This document shows, piece by piece, positions 37,790 through 46,835 of a stretch of 64,000 bases of DNA; the stretch's first letter is position 1; every line of letters begins with the position of its first letter. A program made the translations under genes and the position numbers. This DNA comes from Campylobacter taeniopygiae. Lineage in GTDB: Bacteria; Campylobacterota; Campylobacteria; Campylobacterales; Campylobacteraceae. Where the stretch lies: assembly GCF_005406225.1 (NCBI RefSeq), contig NZ_NXLY01000001.1, forward strand, positions 124,001-188,000, in the 5' to 3' direction. The notes below the pieces were generated by a model. That model made no database searches and was not told the DNA's origin. It saw only the letters and a list, made by a program, of their open reading frames with translations.

Positions 37790-38805
37790 TGAAAATTCTA
37801 GTCGCAATGAGCGGGGGAGTTGATAGCACAGTCACAGCTTACAAATTAAAAAATGCAGGGCATGAAGTCATAGGTTGTTATATGAAACTTCATGGTAAGC
37901 CTAATTACCACGAAGAAAATATCAAAAAAGTAGAGAAAGTAGCCAATTTTTTACAAATTCCTTATCATATTTTAGATTTGCAAGAGGATTTTAAAGATAA
38001 GGTTTATATGCCTTTTATCAATACTTACAAAGAAGGCAAAACTCCAAATCCTTGCGCTTTATGCAATCGTTTTATTAAACTTGGAAAACTTCTTGAATTT
38101 GCAAAAAGTTTAGATTGTGAAAAATTAGCCACAGGACATTACGCAAGACTTGAAAATGGTCTTATCCGCACAGCAGTTGATGAAAGCAAGGATCAAAGTT
38201 ATTTTTTAGCAAGTGCTGATAAAGAAGCTTTAAAATATCTTATCTTCCCTCTAGGAGAAATGAAAAAAGAAGATGTTAAGGCTTTTGCTTCTTCGATTGA
38301 AGTTTTAAAATCTTTTGCCACACAAAAAGAAAGTTCTGAAATTTGCTTTGTGGAAAACACTTATGTTCAAGTTTTAGATCAGTTTATGGATACAAAAATT
38401 CCAGGCGAAGTGCTAGACAGTAGTGGAAAAGTTGTAGGCAAACATGAAGGCTATATGCACTACACCATAGGAAAAAGACGAGGTTTTGAAGTCAAAGGAG
38501 CGCATGAGCCTCATTTTGTTTTAAAAATCAATCCTCAAAAAAATCAAATTGTCGTGGGTAAAAAAGAAGAATTAAAAATCGATAAATTTGAATTAAAAAA
38601 TATCAATTTATTTATAGAAGCAAAAAATCTAAATTGTGAGGTAAAAATTCGCTATAGATCCAAATCCACGCCTTGTGAAGTTAAAATTTTTGAAGACAAT
38701 AGCGCAAAAATCACACTCAAAGAAAGCGTTTATGGTATAGCAAGCGGACAAATGGCTGTATTTTATGATGGGGATAAAGTTATTGCTAGTGGTTTTATAG
38801 AATAG
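37789..38805 (+). CDS. mnmA: tRNA 2-thiouridylase MnmA
   Basis: 338 residues. PP-loop [13 protein letters not shown] at the N-terminus; catalytic cysteines in [11 protein letters not shown] (about residue 85) and [12 protein letters not shown] (about residue 184); GHYARL and DQSYFLA for tRNA and ATP contact; the C-terminal beta-barrel. It thiolates the wobble uridine of Lys, Glu and Gln tRNAs. It ends tail-to-tail against the SRP RNA. Confidence 0.96.
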   Translation: MKILVAMSGGVDSTVTAYKLKNAGHEVIGCYMKLHGKPNYHEENIKKVEKVANFLQIPYHILDLQEDFKDKVYMPFINTYKEGKTPNPCALCNRFIKLGKLLEFAKSLDCEKLATGHYARLENGLIRTAVDESKDQSYFLASADKEALKYLIFPLGEMKKEDVKAFASSIEVLKSFATQKESSEICFVENTYVQVLDQFMDTKIPGEVLDSSGKVVGKHEGYMHYTIGKRRGFEVKGAHEPHFVLKINPQKNQIVVGKKEELKIDKFELKNINLFIEAKNLNCEVKIRYRSKSTPCEVKIFEDNSAKITLKESVYGIASGQMAVFYDGDKVIASGFIE

Positions 38806-38813
38806 CTTTAAAA

Positions 38814-38918
38814 CCCTTTCTCAGATGGCTGCGGCACACACTATAATCAAGTGCTCTGCTGTGTTCCCACCCTGAAGCGGTGCTTAAAAATAGCATTGCA
38901 CAGGTCTAAGAAAAGGCG
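38814..38918 (-). ncRNA. ffs: Signal recognition particle 4.5S RNA (small type)
   Basis: The minus strand reads UCAGG-GUG-GGAA-CAC-AGCAG at 38856-38875: the GGAA tetraloop closed by a short stem and the asymmetric UCAGG/AGCAG internal loop that binds Ffh, matching bacterial SRP domain IV. The ends pair: CCUUUUCUUAGA (from 38916) with UCUGAGAAAGGG (to 38814). Length about 105 nt as for small bacterial SRP RNAs. Just upstream on the minus strand lies an AT-rich promoter region (38921-38945). Confidence 0.9.
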
Positions 38919-39047
38919 GATGTTATTTTAACATAATACTCTTAAAAAGCCTTGATATTTGAAAAATTTCTCATTTTTATCATTAATAGAAACATTTTTA
39001 TCTTAGTTAAAAAATTTTTATTAAAATCATAAAAAAAATTAATTTGA

Positions 39048-39113
39048 TAATTTCAATTATATTTTATTATAATTACAATTATTTTTAATTATAATTTTAA
39101 TTATTTTTAAAAA
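39048..39113 (+). repeat. Three 22-bp direct repeats
   Basis: Units starting at 39048, 39070 and 39092 read TAATTTCAATTATATTTT, TAATTACAATTATTTTT and TAATTTTAATTATTTTT. The exact 22-base spacing and sequence match the two-copy array at 25783. Confidence 0.65.
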
Positions 39114-39117
39114 TAAG

Positions 39118-39167
39118 TCCTTTTTAGAAAATAATTTGAAGCTAAACTAGACTCCTTTTTAGAAAAT
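39118..39167 (+). repeat. 15-bp direct repeat pair
   Basis: TCCTTTTTAGAAAAT occurs at 39118-39132 and 39153-39167. It may be a leftover of a small duplication or of an insertion or deletion event. Confidence 0.5.
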
Positions 39168-39222
39168 CGATCTTTCACTCTTTTAGCTACTGATTATTTT
39201 AATTTCCAATTCAATTTTAATC

Positions 39223-39254
39223 GCAATATTGCTAATAAAGCAGTATTGCTTTTA
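39223..39254 (+). terminator. Orphan hairpin with T run
   Basis: The arms GCAATATTGC and GCAGTATTGC around a 7-nt loop are followed by TTTTAT. No gene ends here, so it may close a small RNA or be left from a lost gene. Confidence 0.4.
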
Positions 39255-39362
39255 TGCTGAAATAGTTTTCTTGATATTTAAAAGTATTAATTACTATTTT
39301 TAAATATATTTGTGGGTTAGCGTTGGGTGGGTTTTTCCTTTTTGTAAAAATCATTTCAAAAT

Positions 39363-39397
39363 AAACGGATTGTAAAAATTACTAACAATCCGTTTTT
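39363..39397 (+). terminator. Strong terminator in the mnmA-hemerythrin gap
   Basis: The 11-bp arms AAACGGATTGT and ACAATCCGTTT flank an 11-nt loop and are followed by T residues. The G/C content is high for this gap. No gene stops nearby. Confidence 0.7.
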
Positions 39398-39483
39398 ACA
39401 AGGTGGTTAATAAAATAAAATTATTTTTAAACCTTAAAATTGCTTAATAAAATTGAGCATTTACTTAGTTTGGAGTAAATACT

Positions 39484-40185
39484 ATGATAAAATGGGATAA
39501 AAATTTCAGTATTAAAAATCTGCAATTAGACAAACAACATGAACTTATTTTTGACATTGCTGATATTGCAGACAATTTAGCAAAAAAAATACAAAGTGAT
39601 GATATAGATAAACCCGAAGAACTTAAAGAAGAATTGAAAAAAGTTTTACTTAAATTATTTCAATATGCTAAAGTCCATTTCAAGGAAGAAGAAAAATTTA
39701 TGGAAAACATAGACTTTCCTTTAATAGATGAACATAAATACTCTCATCGAGTCTTATTAGAACGAGCTAAAGATCTTTTAAAATATTCCAATGATATTTT
39801 AAAACTCTCTGAAGAACTTTCAATACTTACAAAAGATTGGGTTTTTGAGCATTTTGCTAATGAAGACTTATGGTTATCTAATTTTACAAGTAAAGCTATA
39901 CATTTAAAAGAAATTAATTATACTTTAGAACATTATATTAAATTAAAATCAATCAAACTAGATCTAAGTAAAGAAGAAAATCATGATTATATCTGTAACT
40001 GCCCTTTGCGTATCCATAAAGTTCCAGAAACTATCCATCAAGAACTTGTCAGCAAAGAAAGCATATTAAGGTGCGAAACCTGCGAACAAATTTTAATCCA
40101 TTTAGATAAATTTGATCCTAAAGAGAATTTTGAAATTTTAAATCAAAAATTTGAAAGTATTAAGGAGCAATTAAATTATGAATAA
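39484..40185 (+). CDS. Bacteriohemerythrin-like protein with Cys-rich tail
   Basis: 233 residues. A hemerythrin domain (residues 1-140) carries the di-iron ligands: His in DKQHELIFD, HFKEEE, HKYSHR and the HFANED helix. A second part contains CNCPLR and CETC, which could bind another metal. It resembles C. jejuni Cj0045c. No long G tract is present, unlike the phase-variable allele I recall there. Overlaps the FapA-like gene by 8 bases. Confidence 0.87.
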   Translation: MIKWDKNFSIKNLQLDKQHELIFDIADIADNLAKKIQSDDIDKPEELKEELKKVLLKLFQYAKVHFKEEEKFMENIDFPLIDEHKYSHRVLLERAKDLLKYSNDILKLSEELSILTKDWVFEHFANEDLWLSNFTSKAIHLKEINYTLEHYIKLKSIKLDLSKEENHDYICNCPLRIHKVPETIHQELVSKESILRCETCEQILIHLDKFDPKENFEILNQKFESIKEQLNYE

Positions 40186-42019
40186 AACTTTGCAAACCTT
40201 AGACCCTTTTGAAAGTCTTAAATTTGAACAAGAAAATTCTCAAGAAATGCTTGATTTCTCAATCATTGATTATAAACTTATATGCTCTAATAAAAAACCA
40301 GCAAAACGTAAAATTTATGAAAAACAAGATTTAGATTTATTTAATTCTGATGATTTTTTTGTAAAAAATTATGATACTATGATACAACAATTCATCATAG
40401 AAATCCATCCTAAAAAACCACAAAATAATTTTGCTGTGCTTCTAAAAAGCGATGCGGCTTTAACACACGTTAAAGTACATATTAAATGTAGGGAAAATTT
40501 TTCTTATTATGCTGATTTAAAAAAAGATATTTTACAAAGCATTTATAAAACAATGGCAAAACAAAGAATTTTAATCATAAGGCTTGAAAAAAATTTCTTT
40601 AAAATGCTCGATGATTTCATAAAAGATCATGAAAATGGAAATGGTGCCCAAGAATTAGAATGCTCTCTTGCAAAAGGAGTTGATAAAATAGACAATCAAA
40701 GCGATAAAATTATTATTCATCGTCAAGAAATCAATGATAATTCCTCATCACAAAATTATGATGATGGAAAATTTTGCAAACCTATCAAAAAAGATGAATT
40801 GTTATTTGAATATATTTTTAGAATTAATGGTAAAGAAGGTAGAAATTTAAGAGGAGCAATCATTGGCTTAAATCCTGTTAAATTTCATGGCAATCCTTTT
40901 AATCTTAAAGACGAAAGTATTTATACACAAGAATTAGAAGATAGAATAAGATATTTTAGCAATTATTATGGCTTTTTAAATAAAGATCGTATAGGCTATA
41001 GCATCACAAATGACATCAAAATAAAACAAGTAGGACTAAAAACTACAGGTTCTATTAAAACAGATACTCAAGAAGATATAAAACTAGAAATTTACAACCA
41101 TGATGTAAGCGATGATGCAATTAAATCGGGTATTGTTAATGTTAAAGCATCTAATATTAAAGTCAATGGAAATATTGGAGCAACTGAAATTCATGCAAAA
41201 AATTTAACTGTCAAAGGGCTTACACACAAAAAAAGTTTAATCTATGCGCAAAATTCTTCTATTTTTATTCATAAAGGATATATAAAAGCAGAAAATGTAT
41301 ATATTAAAAATTTAGGAAATGGCACAGTAGAGGCAAAAAATGTTTATATAGAAAATTGCGTAGGAGGCACGATTAAGGCTGAAAATATCTATATTTGCAA
41401 TCTACTAACCGATAACATTTTATATCCTGATAAAAAGTTAGTGATATCAGATTGTATAAAAACCAAAAATACTATTATTTGTGATTTTAAAAACAATAAC
41501 TTAGAGTGTGAAAATTTAAAAAATTTAGGCATAAAAGTACAAAATACTCTTGCCATAATCACTGCGAAGACAAAAAATCTTTATAATCATTTAATCAATA
41601 ATCAAGTTAGAGCCATACAAGCAAAAAAAGAAAAAAATCCTTTACCTGCACAAACCAACTTTATAAATTTGTATGATTCAAAGATCAATGATTATAATCA
41701 TTTAGTAAGCTTATACGCCAAATTCATTAAGATCAAATTTCAAATTGATACAAAAATAAACTCTTTAGAACAAACACAACAAGCAGCTAATATTTATATC
41801 GATGCACAAGAAATTGGCAATGATAATTTATTGCTATTTGAAGCCGAGACAAAAAAAGAAGAGATCAGATACACTTTATCTTCAAATGATTCTCAAAAAA
41901 ATTTCTATATAGAGAAAAAAGGAGATAAACAAGAATTAAGATCAAGCCATTATAACGAAATTGAAATAGAAGATTTAAAATCCAATTATGAAGAATTAAA
42001 AAAGGTAAATTCTTTTTAA
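40178..42019 (+). CDS. FapA-like (DUF342) protein
   Basis: 613 residues. The middle FapA/DUF342 region (residues ~215-420) is a right-handed beta-helix built of short repeats, for example VNVKASNIKVNGNIGATEIHAKNLTVKG followed by AENVYIKNLGNGTVEAKNVYIENCVGG. A helical C-terminus follows. FapA proteins relate to flagellar assembly and polar placement. It is encoded with the hemerythrin gene and converges on flgE. Confidence 0.82.
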   Translation: MNKTLQTLDPFESLKFEQENSQEMLDFSIIDYKLICSNKKPAKRKIYEKQDLDLFNSDDFFVKNYDTMIQQFIIEIHPKKPQNNFAVLLKSDAALTHVKVHIKCRENFSYYADLKKDILQSIYKTMAKQRILIIRLEKNFFKMLDDFIKDHENGNGAQELECSLAKGVDKIDNQSDKIIIHRQEINDNSSSQNYDDGKFCKPIKKDELLFEYIFRINGKEGRNLRGAIIGLNPVKFHGNPFNLKDESIYTQELEDRIRYFSNYYGFLNKDRIGYSITNDIKIKQVGLKTTGSIKTDTQEDIKLEIYNHDVSDDAIKSGIVNVKASNIKVNGNIGATEIHAKNLTVKGLTHKKSLIYAQNSSIFIHKGYIKAENVYIKNLGNGTVEAKNVYIENCVGGTIKAENIYICNLLTDNILYPDKKLVISDCIKTKNTIICDFKNNNLECENLKNLGIKVQNTLAIITAKTKNLYNHLINNQVRAIQAKKEKNPLPAQTNFINLYDSKINDYNHLVSLYAKFIKIKFQIDTKINSLEQTQQAANIYIDAQEIGNDNLLLFEAETKKEEIRYTLSSNDSQKNFYIEKKGDKQELRSSHYNEIEIEDLKSNYEELKKVNSF

Positions 42020-42030
42020 TTTACCTTTTC
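42000..42030. terminator. Bidirectional terminator between the FapA-like gene and flgE
   Basis: The arms AAAGGTAAATT (42001-42011) and AATTTACCTTT (42018-42028) span both stop codons, which are only one base apart. It serves both converging transcripts. Confidence 0.8.
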
Positions 42031-43658
42031 ATACTGATAGCTTTTTGTATCATTTGATCACTGGTTGTGATACTTTTAGAACTTGCATCAAAAGCTTTTT
42101 GTGTTACTATAAGATTAGACAATTCAACGCTTAAATCAACATTGGATTGCTCTAAATATCCCCCTTTAAATTTAGCAGTATTTACCACTTGTCCATTTTT
42201 CAAGATAAAGCTTGGATCTCCACTATTAGCAGTTGCTGCGAAGATATTATCCCCCATAGCTGCTAAACCTTGCTCATTGATGAAATTATAAAGTGCAAGT
42301 TTTCCCACAACAGCATTTTTTCCATTGCTAAATTGCGCGACTACGCTACCATCATCTGTGACTTGATATTGCTGAAAAAAGCCTTCTGCTAAGCCATCTT
42401 GCTGAGTAATGATATTTTTTTCCTTGCCTTGCTGCACATAAACTCCACTATATCCTGATCCTGGTTTGCTTGGATCATAAGGCGAACCTAAATCTATATT
42501 GATATTTCCACCATTAGGATTTGCAATGCTGGTGATATTATTTTGCAATAAAGCTCCATTTTTATCAAATACCATACTTCCTTCAGTTGGATTGCCAACA
42601 GCCTTGCCATTAGAATCATAAATTTGAGCCGTTGCTTTATAAGTGATATTATCACCTTCTTGAGGTAAAACTCTTTCCAAAGTCACTCTAAGAACGCTTT
42701 TGCTTCCATCAGCATTATAAATTGGTGCTTCTAAGATATCTTTATTTGCTTTTTCTTGTTCAGTTGAAACTTGCACAGAGCTTAATTTTATACTATTAGG
42801 ATCTAAACCCTTTAAATCTAATTCATTGCTTTTAAAGCTTAAATTATCATCCAAAGTCGCCTCAAAGCTTGTTTTAACCCCTTGGCTATCAACAAAATTT
42901 AAAAGGACTCTATCCCCTGCTTTAGCACTGAAAACATCTTCTTTGCTTATACTACCACTGACTACATATTTACCATCTTCTGTTTTAGTAAGATTAAATT
43001 TACTAGGATCAACATCAACTTTTACAACTTCTTTGCTTGTATTTGTGCTTAAATTGCCACTCCATTTTACGTTTTTGGTTGGTTCTGGATTTAAATACAT
43101 ATTAGTTGGAACTTGTATAGGTTTTTGAGTCGTAGTCGTGCCTATACCAAAAGCATTATTTGAATTGACTGTAAAGCCACTATTAACCGGACTTCCAGTA
43201 TTTAAATAATCCCCCATCAATCCTGCTACCCTATCGCTATAAGTGATTCCACCAAAAGCAGGATTCATTGTTCCTAAAACAAAGTTTCCATAAGAATCCA
43301 CTAAATATCCGTTTGCATCTCTTCTAAAAGTTCCATTTCTTGTATAATAAGCGTTTCCATCAGCACCTAAAACACCAAAGAAACCTTTTCCCTGTAAAGC
43401 AACATCAAATTCACCGCCTGTAGCGACAACAGAACCTTGCTCAAATCTTACTTGAGAAGACGCCGCACCGCCACCATAACCACCTTGTGCTGGATTAGTT
43501 GATTGACTTGTTATAGTCGTATAAAATATATCTTTAAATTGCGCATCGGAGTGTTTAAATCCAGTTGTATTCACATTTGCTATATTATTAGCAGTAACAT
43601 CTATGCCAAAACTATTGTTTTTTACTCCAGAAATTCCGTTATAAAATGCGTTCATCAT
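42021..43658 (-). CDS. flgE: Flagellar hook protein FlgE
   Basis: 545 residues, long as in Campylobacter. The N-terminal rod/hook signature MNAFYNGISGVKNNSFGIDVTANNIANVNTTGFK and the C-terminal SNVDLSVELSNLIVTQKAFDASSKSI form the coiled-coil ends; the middle is the surface-exposed hook body. AGGAG stands nine bases before ATG 43658. It lies 12 bases after flgD in a sigma54-driven unit. Confidence 0.95.
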   Translation of the reverse strand: MMNAFYNGISGVKNNSFGIDVTANNIANVNTTGFKHSDAQFKDIFYTTITSQSTNPAQGGYGGGAASSQVRFEQGSVVATGGEFDVALQGKGFFGVLGADGNAYYTRNGTFRRDANGYLVDSYGNFVLGTMNPAFGGITYSDRVAGLMGDYLNTGSPVNSGFTVNSNNAFGIGTTTTQKPIQVPTNMYLNPEPTKNVKWSGNLSTNTSKEVVKVDVDPSKFNLTKTEDGKYVVSGSISKEDVFSAKAGDRVLLNFVDSQGVKTSFEATLDDNLSFKSNELDLKGLDPNSIKLSSVQVSTEQEKANKDILEAPIYNADGSKSVLRVTLERVLPQEGDNITYKATAQIYDSNGKAVGNPTEGSMVFDKNGALLQNNITSIANPNGGNINIDLGSPYDPSKPGSGYSGVYVQQGKEKNIITQQDGLAEGFFQQYQVTDDGSVVAQFSNGKNAVVGKLALYNFINEQGLAAMGDNIFAATANSGDPSFILKNGQVVNTAKFKGGYLEQSNVDLSVELSNLIVTQKAFDASSKSITTSDQMIQKAISMKR

Positions 43659-43670
43659 GGCTTAAAACTC

Positions 43671-44567
43671 CTAAGCATTACTAGTATCATCAGAAGGTTT
43701 CTCTTCAGAATCTGAAGGTTTTTCATCAGAGTTATCATCAGAACCTTCGTCAGGTTTTTCGCTAGGAGTTTGTACTGAAGAACTGTTTGATTTATAGTCT
43801 GTAATTTCTTTTATTTGATCAAAAGGAACCTCTTTACCAGCCATTTTAGCGTAAGCTACACCATTTTTAAAAACAATCCCTTCAATAGGATAAGAACCGT
43901 AATTTGCAGTTACTTTTTCCCCATTTTTATTATTATAGACTACTTTAACACTATATTCACCATCTCCTGCATAAACACCATCATTATTTCTACCTGGCCA
44001 TTCTAGAGTAAAGAGTCCTTTTGAAACTTCTTGCCCTTCGCTACTCTTTTCAGAATAGACTAATTTATTATTTTTATCATAAATTTCAAGAGTTAGACCT
44101 TTATCATCAGAATCTTCAGGCAAATACATCTTTAAAGCGATTACCTCATCCGAACCCGTAAGTTTGATGGTATTTTCATTAACAGTTGCCATTTTACCAA
44201 TAGCTCCTATAGCAGAAGTGCTAAATGCCGTAGAAAAAGAGTCTGAAAGTTTTTGCATCGTTTCAACCATCTTTTGCATAGTCGTATTTGTATTTTGCTG
44301 CATTTCAAGAGCACTAAGTTGTGAAGTTTGAGTAAGCATTTTATCACTATCCATAGGATCTGTCGGATCTTGATGTTGCAACTCGATCAAAAGAAGTTTT
44401 AAAAACGCATCTTTATCAAGTGTCGCGTTAGGATTGCTGACTATACCGGAATTATTGCTGCTGCTTGTTGAACTTGAACTATCAGTCTTTGTTGAACTGC
44501 TTGTAGAGCTTGAACTATTGCCGACTGGTGTCCAGTTAAGATTGCTATTCCAATTTGTTGTTGCCAT
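43671..44567 (-). CDS. flgD: Flagellar hook capping protein FlgD
   Basis: 298 residues from the second ATG (MATTNWNSN), which has better spacing from AGGA than the first. A Ser/Thr-rich N-terminus is followed by the FlgD signature DKDAFLKLLLIELQHQDPTDPMDSDKML and an Ig-like domain with LTLEIYDKNNKLVYSE and FTLEWPGRNNDG. The tail is a low-complexity acidic stretch of E/K/P/S/D. It scaffolds hook growth and is lost from the mature hook. Confidence 0.94.
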   Translation of the reverse strand: MATTNWNSNLNWTPVGNSSSSTSSSTKTDSSSSTSSSNNSGIVSNPNATLDKDAFLKLLLIELQHQDPTDPMDSDKMLTQTSQLSALEMQQNTNTTMQKMVETMQKLSDSFSTAFSTSAIGAIGKMATVNENTIKLTGSDEVIALKMYLPEDSDDKGLTLEIYDKNNKLVYSEKSSEGQEVSKGLFTLEWPGRNNDGVYAGDGEYSVKVVYNNKNGEKVTANYGSYPIEGIVFKNGVAYAKMAGKEVPFDQIKEITDYKSNSSSVQTPSEKPDEGSDDNSDEKPSDSEEKPSDDTSNA

Positions 44568-44605
44568 CATAAAATCCTTTTTATATTTAAGTCTTTTTTA
44601 ATTAA

Positions 44606-44621
44606 AAGCAAAAAGTATTCC
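44606..44621 (-). promoter_or_regulatory. Sigma54 promoter for flgD-flgE
   Basis: The minus strand reads GGAATACTTTTTGCTT, matching the GG-N10-GC sigma54 consensus (-24/-12) exactly. It lies 39 bases before flgD and shares flanks with the promoter at 46747. Confidence 0.88.
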
Positions 44622-44625
44622 AACT

Positions 44626-46368
44626 TTAGAAATATTTTGCTAAAACGAGTTCCAAATTAATATTTGATTTTTCATTATTGTTTTCTATAGCATCCTTAAA
44701 GCCATATCCACTACGATTTTTACCTTTATTTTGATTTTGTTCTTTTCTTCCTTGATCGCTAAAATTCATTTCAAGTCCAGTAAATCCCATATTAACAAGG
44801 GAATTTTTAAACTCGGATTGATGTTGCATAAATAAATTCATAGCATTAGTGTTAGAATTAAAATTAATATGAAGATTACTTCCTCTTTGCACCAAAGTAA
44901 CTTCAACTTCACCTAAATTATTTGGATTAAGCGTGATGCTTAATTTTGTAATAGGTGCTTTATAATGCTCTACTGCGTCTTTAAGATCATTAGAGAAATA
45001 CTGCAAAGTCTCTTTTGGCGTGATATTTCTAGTATTATTTTGATTGACCTTACTTAAATCTTTTACCAAAGAATTTAAATCCTCTAAACCGATTTTATTA
45101 GCCGTTTCATCGTGATGATTTTTATTTTGATCAAGATTGAAATTATTTTTTGTTTCTTCTTTGTTGGTATTAAGGTGTGTATTATCCTTATTTTGCACCA
45201 CTTGAGTTTTATTTAAATTTTCAAAATTAACTTTTTGATCATTTAAATTCAATTTTAAATCTTGATTGTTGGTTTTATTGTCTTTTAAAGTCAGATCTTT
45301 AGGGGTTAGATTAGAACTTAGATTTTGAGAATCTTTGAGTATTTCTTTATTGGAATTTTTATCTGAATTTATGTTTTGAATTTCGCTTTTTTTACTCTGT
45401 TCTTTTAGATTCTTTGAAAGATCTACTTCTTCTAAATTTTGCATTTGATCTTTTGAAATATTTTGCTTTTTATCCTCTTGATTGTTTAAATTTTTTAAAA
45501 TATCTTTCATACTTTCTTGATCTGCGTCAAGTTTATTATTTTTAATATCTTTTAAAAGATCATCTAACTGAATTGGTTCTTTTTTGGTGTTTAAGGTTTC
45601 AAGTTTATCGCTTTTGATTTTTGATTTCTCATTTTCTTGACCTTTTATGATAGAATCTAAATTCTTTAAAGTCTGAGAAAGCAAGGAACTGTCGTCTTTT
45701 TTATGGGGGTTATTTTTTTGCAAATTTTGATTTAAATTTTTACTCACATGAGCGATTTTATTGTTAATGATTTCTTTAAAAACATTATCCACGACACCTT
45801 TAAAAAAATCCGCTTTATCAAGATTTGGAAAAGTAGCTTTTAAATCAAGCAAACGATCTACTTTGATATTTTTCACATTTAAGCCTAAATCTTTAGCAAT
45901 ATCTAAAAGCTCATTGAGATTGTTTGCACCTTTTAAAGCATTAAAATTAGCTTCAGTTTTTACAAGCTGACTCAATTGGCTTGAAAGATTTGCGAGTTTA
46001 ATATCTGCGGTATCTGTTTTTAATTTATCAAGCAAGGAAAGAATTTGCATAAAAGATGCTGATTCGAAAATACTGATTTTATCACTATCGTCAAATGATC
46101 CCTTTTGAAGTTTATTGATCGCTTCATTTACCACTTCTTTTTCGCTGATCTTCATATGATCAGGCAAAAATTCATTGGTTTCATCGATGGAATTAAGTAA
46201 AGAATTTAAGAAATTCTCTCTATCATCTTCTGCGTTTTGAGTGACATTTTCTTCTTTATTTGCATTAGATTTTTGACTTGTTTTTGTTGTTTTGCTAAAA
46301 GAATCACTTGATGAAGTTTTACTCGGAGCAAGACTTAAAACATCGTTTTGCGGGGCTACATTTGACAT
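44626..46368 (-). CDS. fliK: Flagellar hook-length control protein FliK
   Basis: 580 residues, mostly low-complexity Asn/Lys/Asp-rich (residues ~200-430, a probable molecular-ruler region), with the conserved Flg_hook domain near the end: PITKLSITLNPNNLGEVEVTLVQRG and LVNMGFTGLEMNFSDQG. It sets hook length and triggers the export switch. It follows the small gene with a 15-base gap. Confidence 0.88.
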   Translation of the reverse strand: MSNVAPQNDVLSLAPSKTSSSDSFSKTTKTSQKSNANKEENVTQNAEDDRENFLNSLLNSIDETNEFLPDHMKISEKEVVNEAINKLQKGSFDDSDKISIFESASFMQILSLLDKLKTDTADIKLANLSSQLSQLVKTEANFNALKGANNLNELLDIAKDLGLNVKNIKVDRLLDLKATFPNLDKADFFKGVVDNVFKEIINNKIAHVSKNLNQNLQKNNPHKKDDSSLLSQTLKNLDSIIKGQENEKSKIKSDKLETLNTKKEPIQLDDLLKDIKNNKLDADQESMKDILKNLNNQEDKKQNISKDQMQNLEEVDLSKNLKEQSKKSEIQNINSDKNSNKEILKDSQNLSSNLTPKDLTLKDNKTNNQDLKLNLNDQKVNFENLNKTQVVQNKDNTHLNTNKEETKNNFNLDQNKNHHDETANKIGLEDLNSLVKDLSKVNQNNTRNITPKETLQYFSNDLKDAVEHYKAPITKLSITLNPNNLGEVEVTLVQRGSNLHINFNSNTNAMNLFMQHQSEFKNSLVNMGFTGLEMNFSDQGRKEQNQNKGKNRSGYGFKDAIENNNEKSNINLELVLAKYF

Positions 46369-46383
46369 GATCTTTCCTTAAAT

Positions 46384-46707
46384 TTATTTTAAAAATTCAT
46401 CTGCTGCCAAGTTAGGAAACCTTTCTTCTAAATATGAGTTTTCATAAATTTTTATCATTTTGTTATCATTTAAAAGAATAAGAATTTCCAAAAGCTCATC
46501 TAAATTTTTCGCTTGTGTAATTTTTTCAAAATTTTCTTCATTTTCTAGAATCACTGCAAGATCGCTTGAAATTCTCACCATTTTTTCATCTTTATTTGAC
46601 TTTAAAATCTCCAAAAGATCCAAAGCTTGAAGTAAAACTTCATTTTTTCTATCGATTAAATCTAAATTTAATGGTATAAATAATTCTTCATTTAATGGTT
46701 TTGACAT
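46384..46707 (-). CDS. Small flagellar-regulon protein of unknown function
   Basis: 107 residues, all helical, acidic, no signal peptide: it begins MSKPLNEELFIPLNLDLIDRKNEVLLQALDLLEIL. It is the first gene behind a sigma54 promoter, ahead of fliK, so it is made with middle/late flagellar proteins. The segment NFEKITQAKNLDELLEI echoes part of FliK (NFNALKGANNLNELLDI), suggesting a shared ancestry. Confidence 0.8.
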   Translation of the reverse strand: MSKPLNEELFIPLNLDLIDRKNEVLLQALDLLEILKSNKDEKMVRISSDLAVILENEENFEKITQAKNLDELLEILILLNDNKMIKIYENSYLEERFPNLAADEFLK

Positions 46708-46746
46708 GATTAATTTCCTTATTTAAAATGATATTTGCCAAGATAA

Positions 46747-46762
46747 AAGCAAGAAGTGTTCC
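46747..46762 (-). promoter_or_regulatory. Sigma54 promoter for the small gene and fliK
   Basis: The minus strand reads GGAACACTTCTTGCTT, a full GG-N10-GC match. It lies 40 bases before the small gene and nearly matches the flgD promoter including the preceding AAAGTT and following TTT. Confidence 0.9.
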
Positions 46763-46797
46763 AACTTTTTATTTTTCTAAAATTAAGCAAAATTTTT

Positions 46798-46803
46798 ATA
46801 TAA
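46798..46803 (+). promoter_or_regulatory. -10 element for typA
   Basis: TATAAT within an A/T-rich stretch, about 33 bases before the TTG start of typA, divergent from the sigma54 promoter. Confidence 0.6.
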
Positions 46804-46835
46804 TCTTAGCTTTGAATTTAATAATGGAGAATCTT

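Larger units (their letters stand above)
38921..39482. other. Long AT-rich intergenic region after the SRP RNA
   Basis: No credible reading frame. It holds the probable SRP RNA promoter, a three-copy 22-bp repeat, a 15-bp direct repeat, a hairpin with a T run, a G-rich patch (GGGTTAGCGTTGGGTGGG near 39313-39330) and a strong terminator. In C. jejuni NCTC 11168, from memory, several variable genes sit in this position, so these pieces may be the scar of a deletion. Confidence 0.5.
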
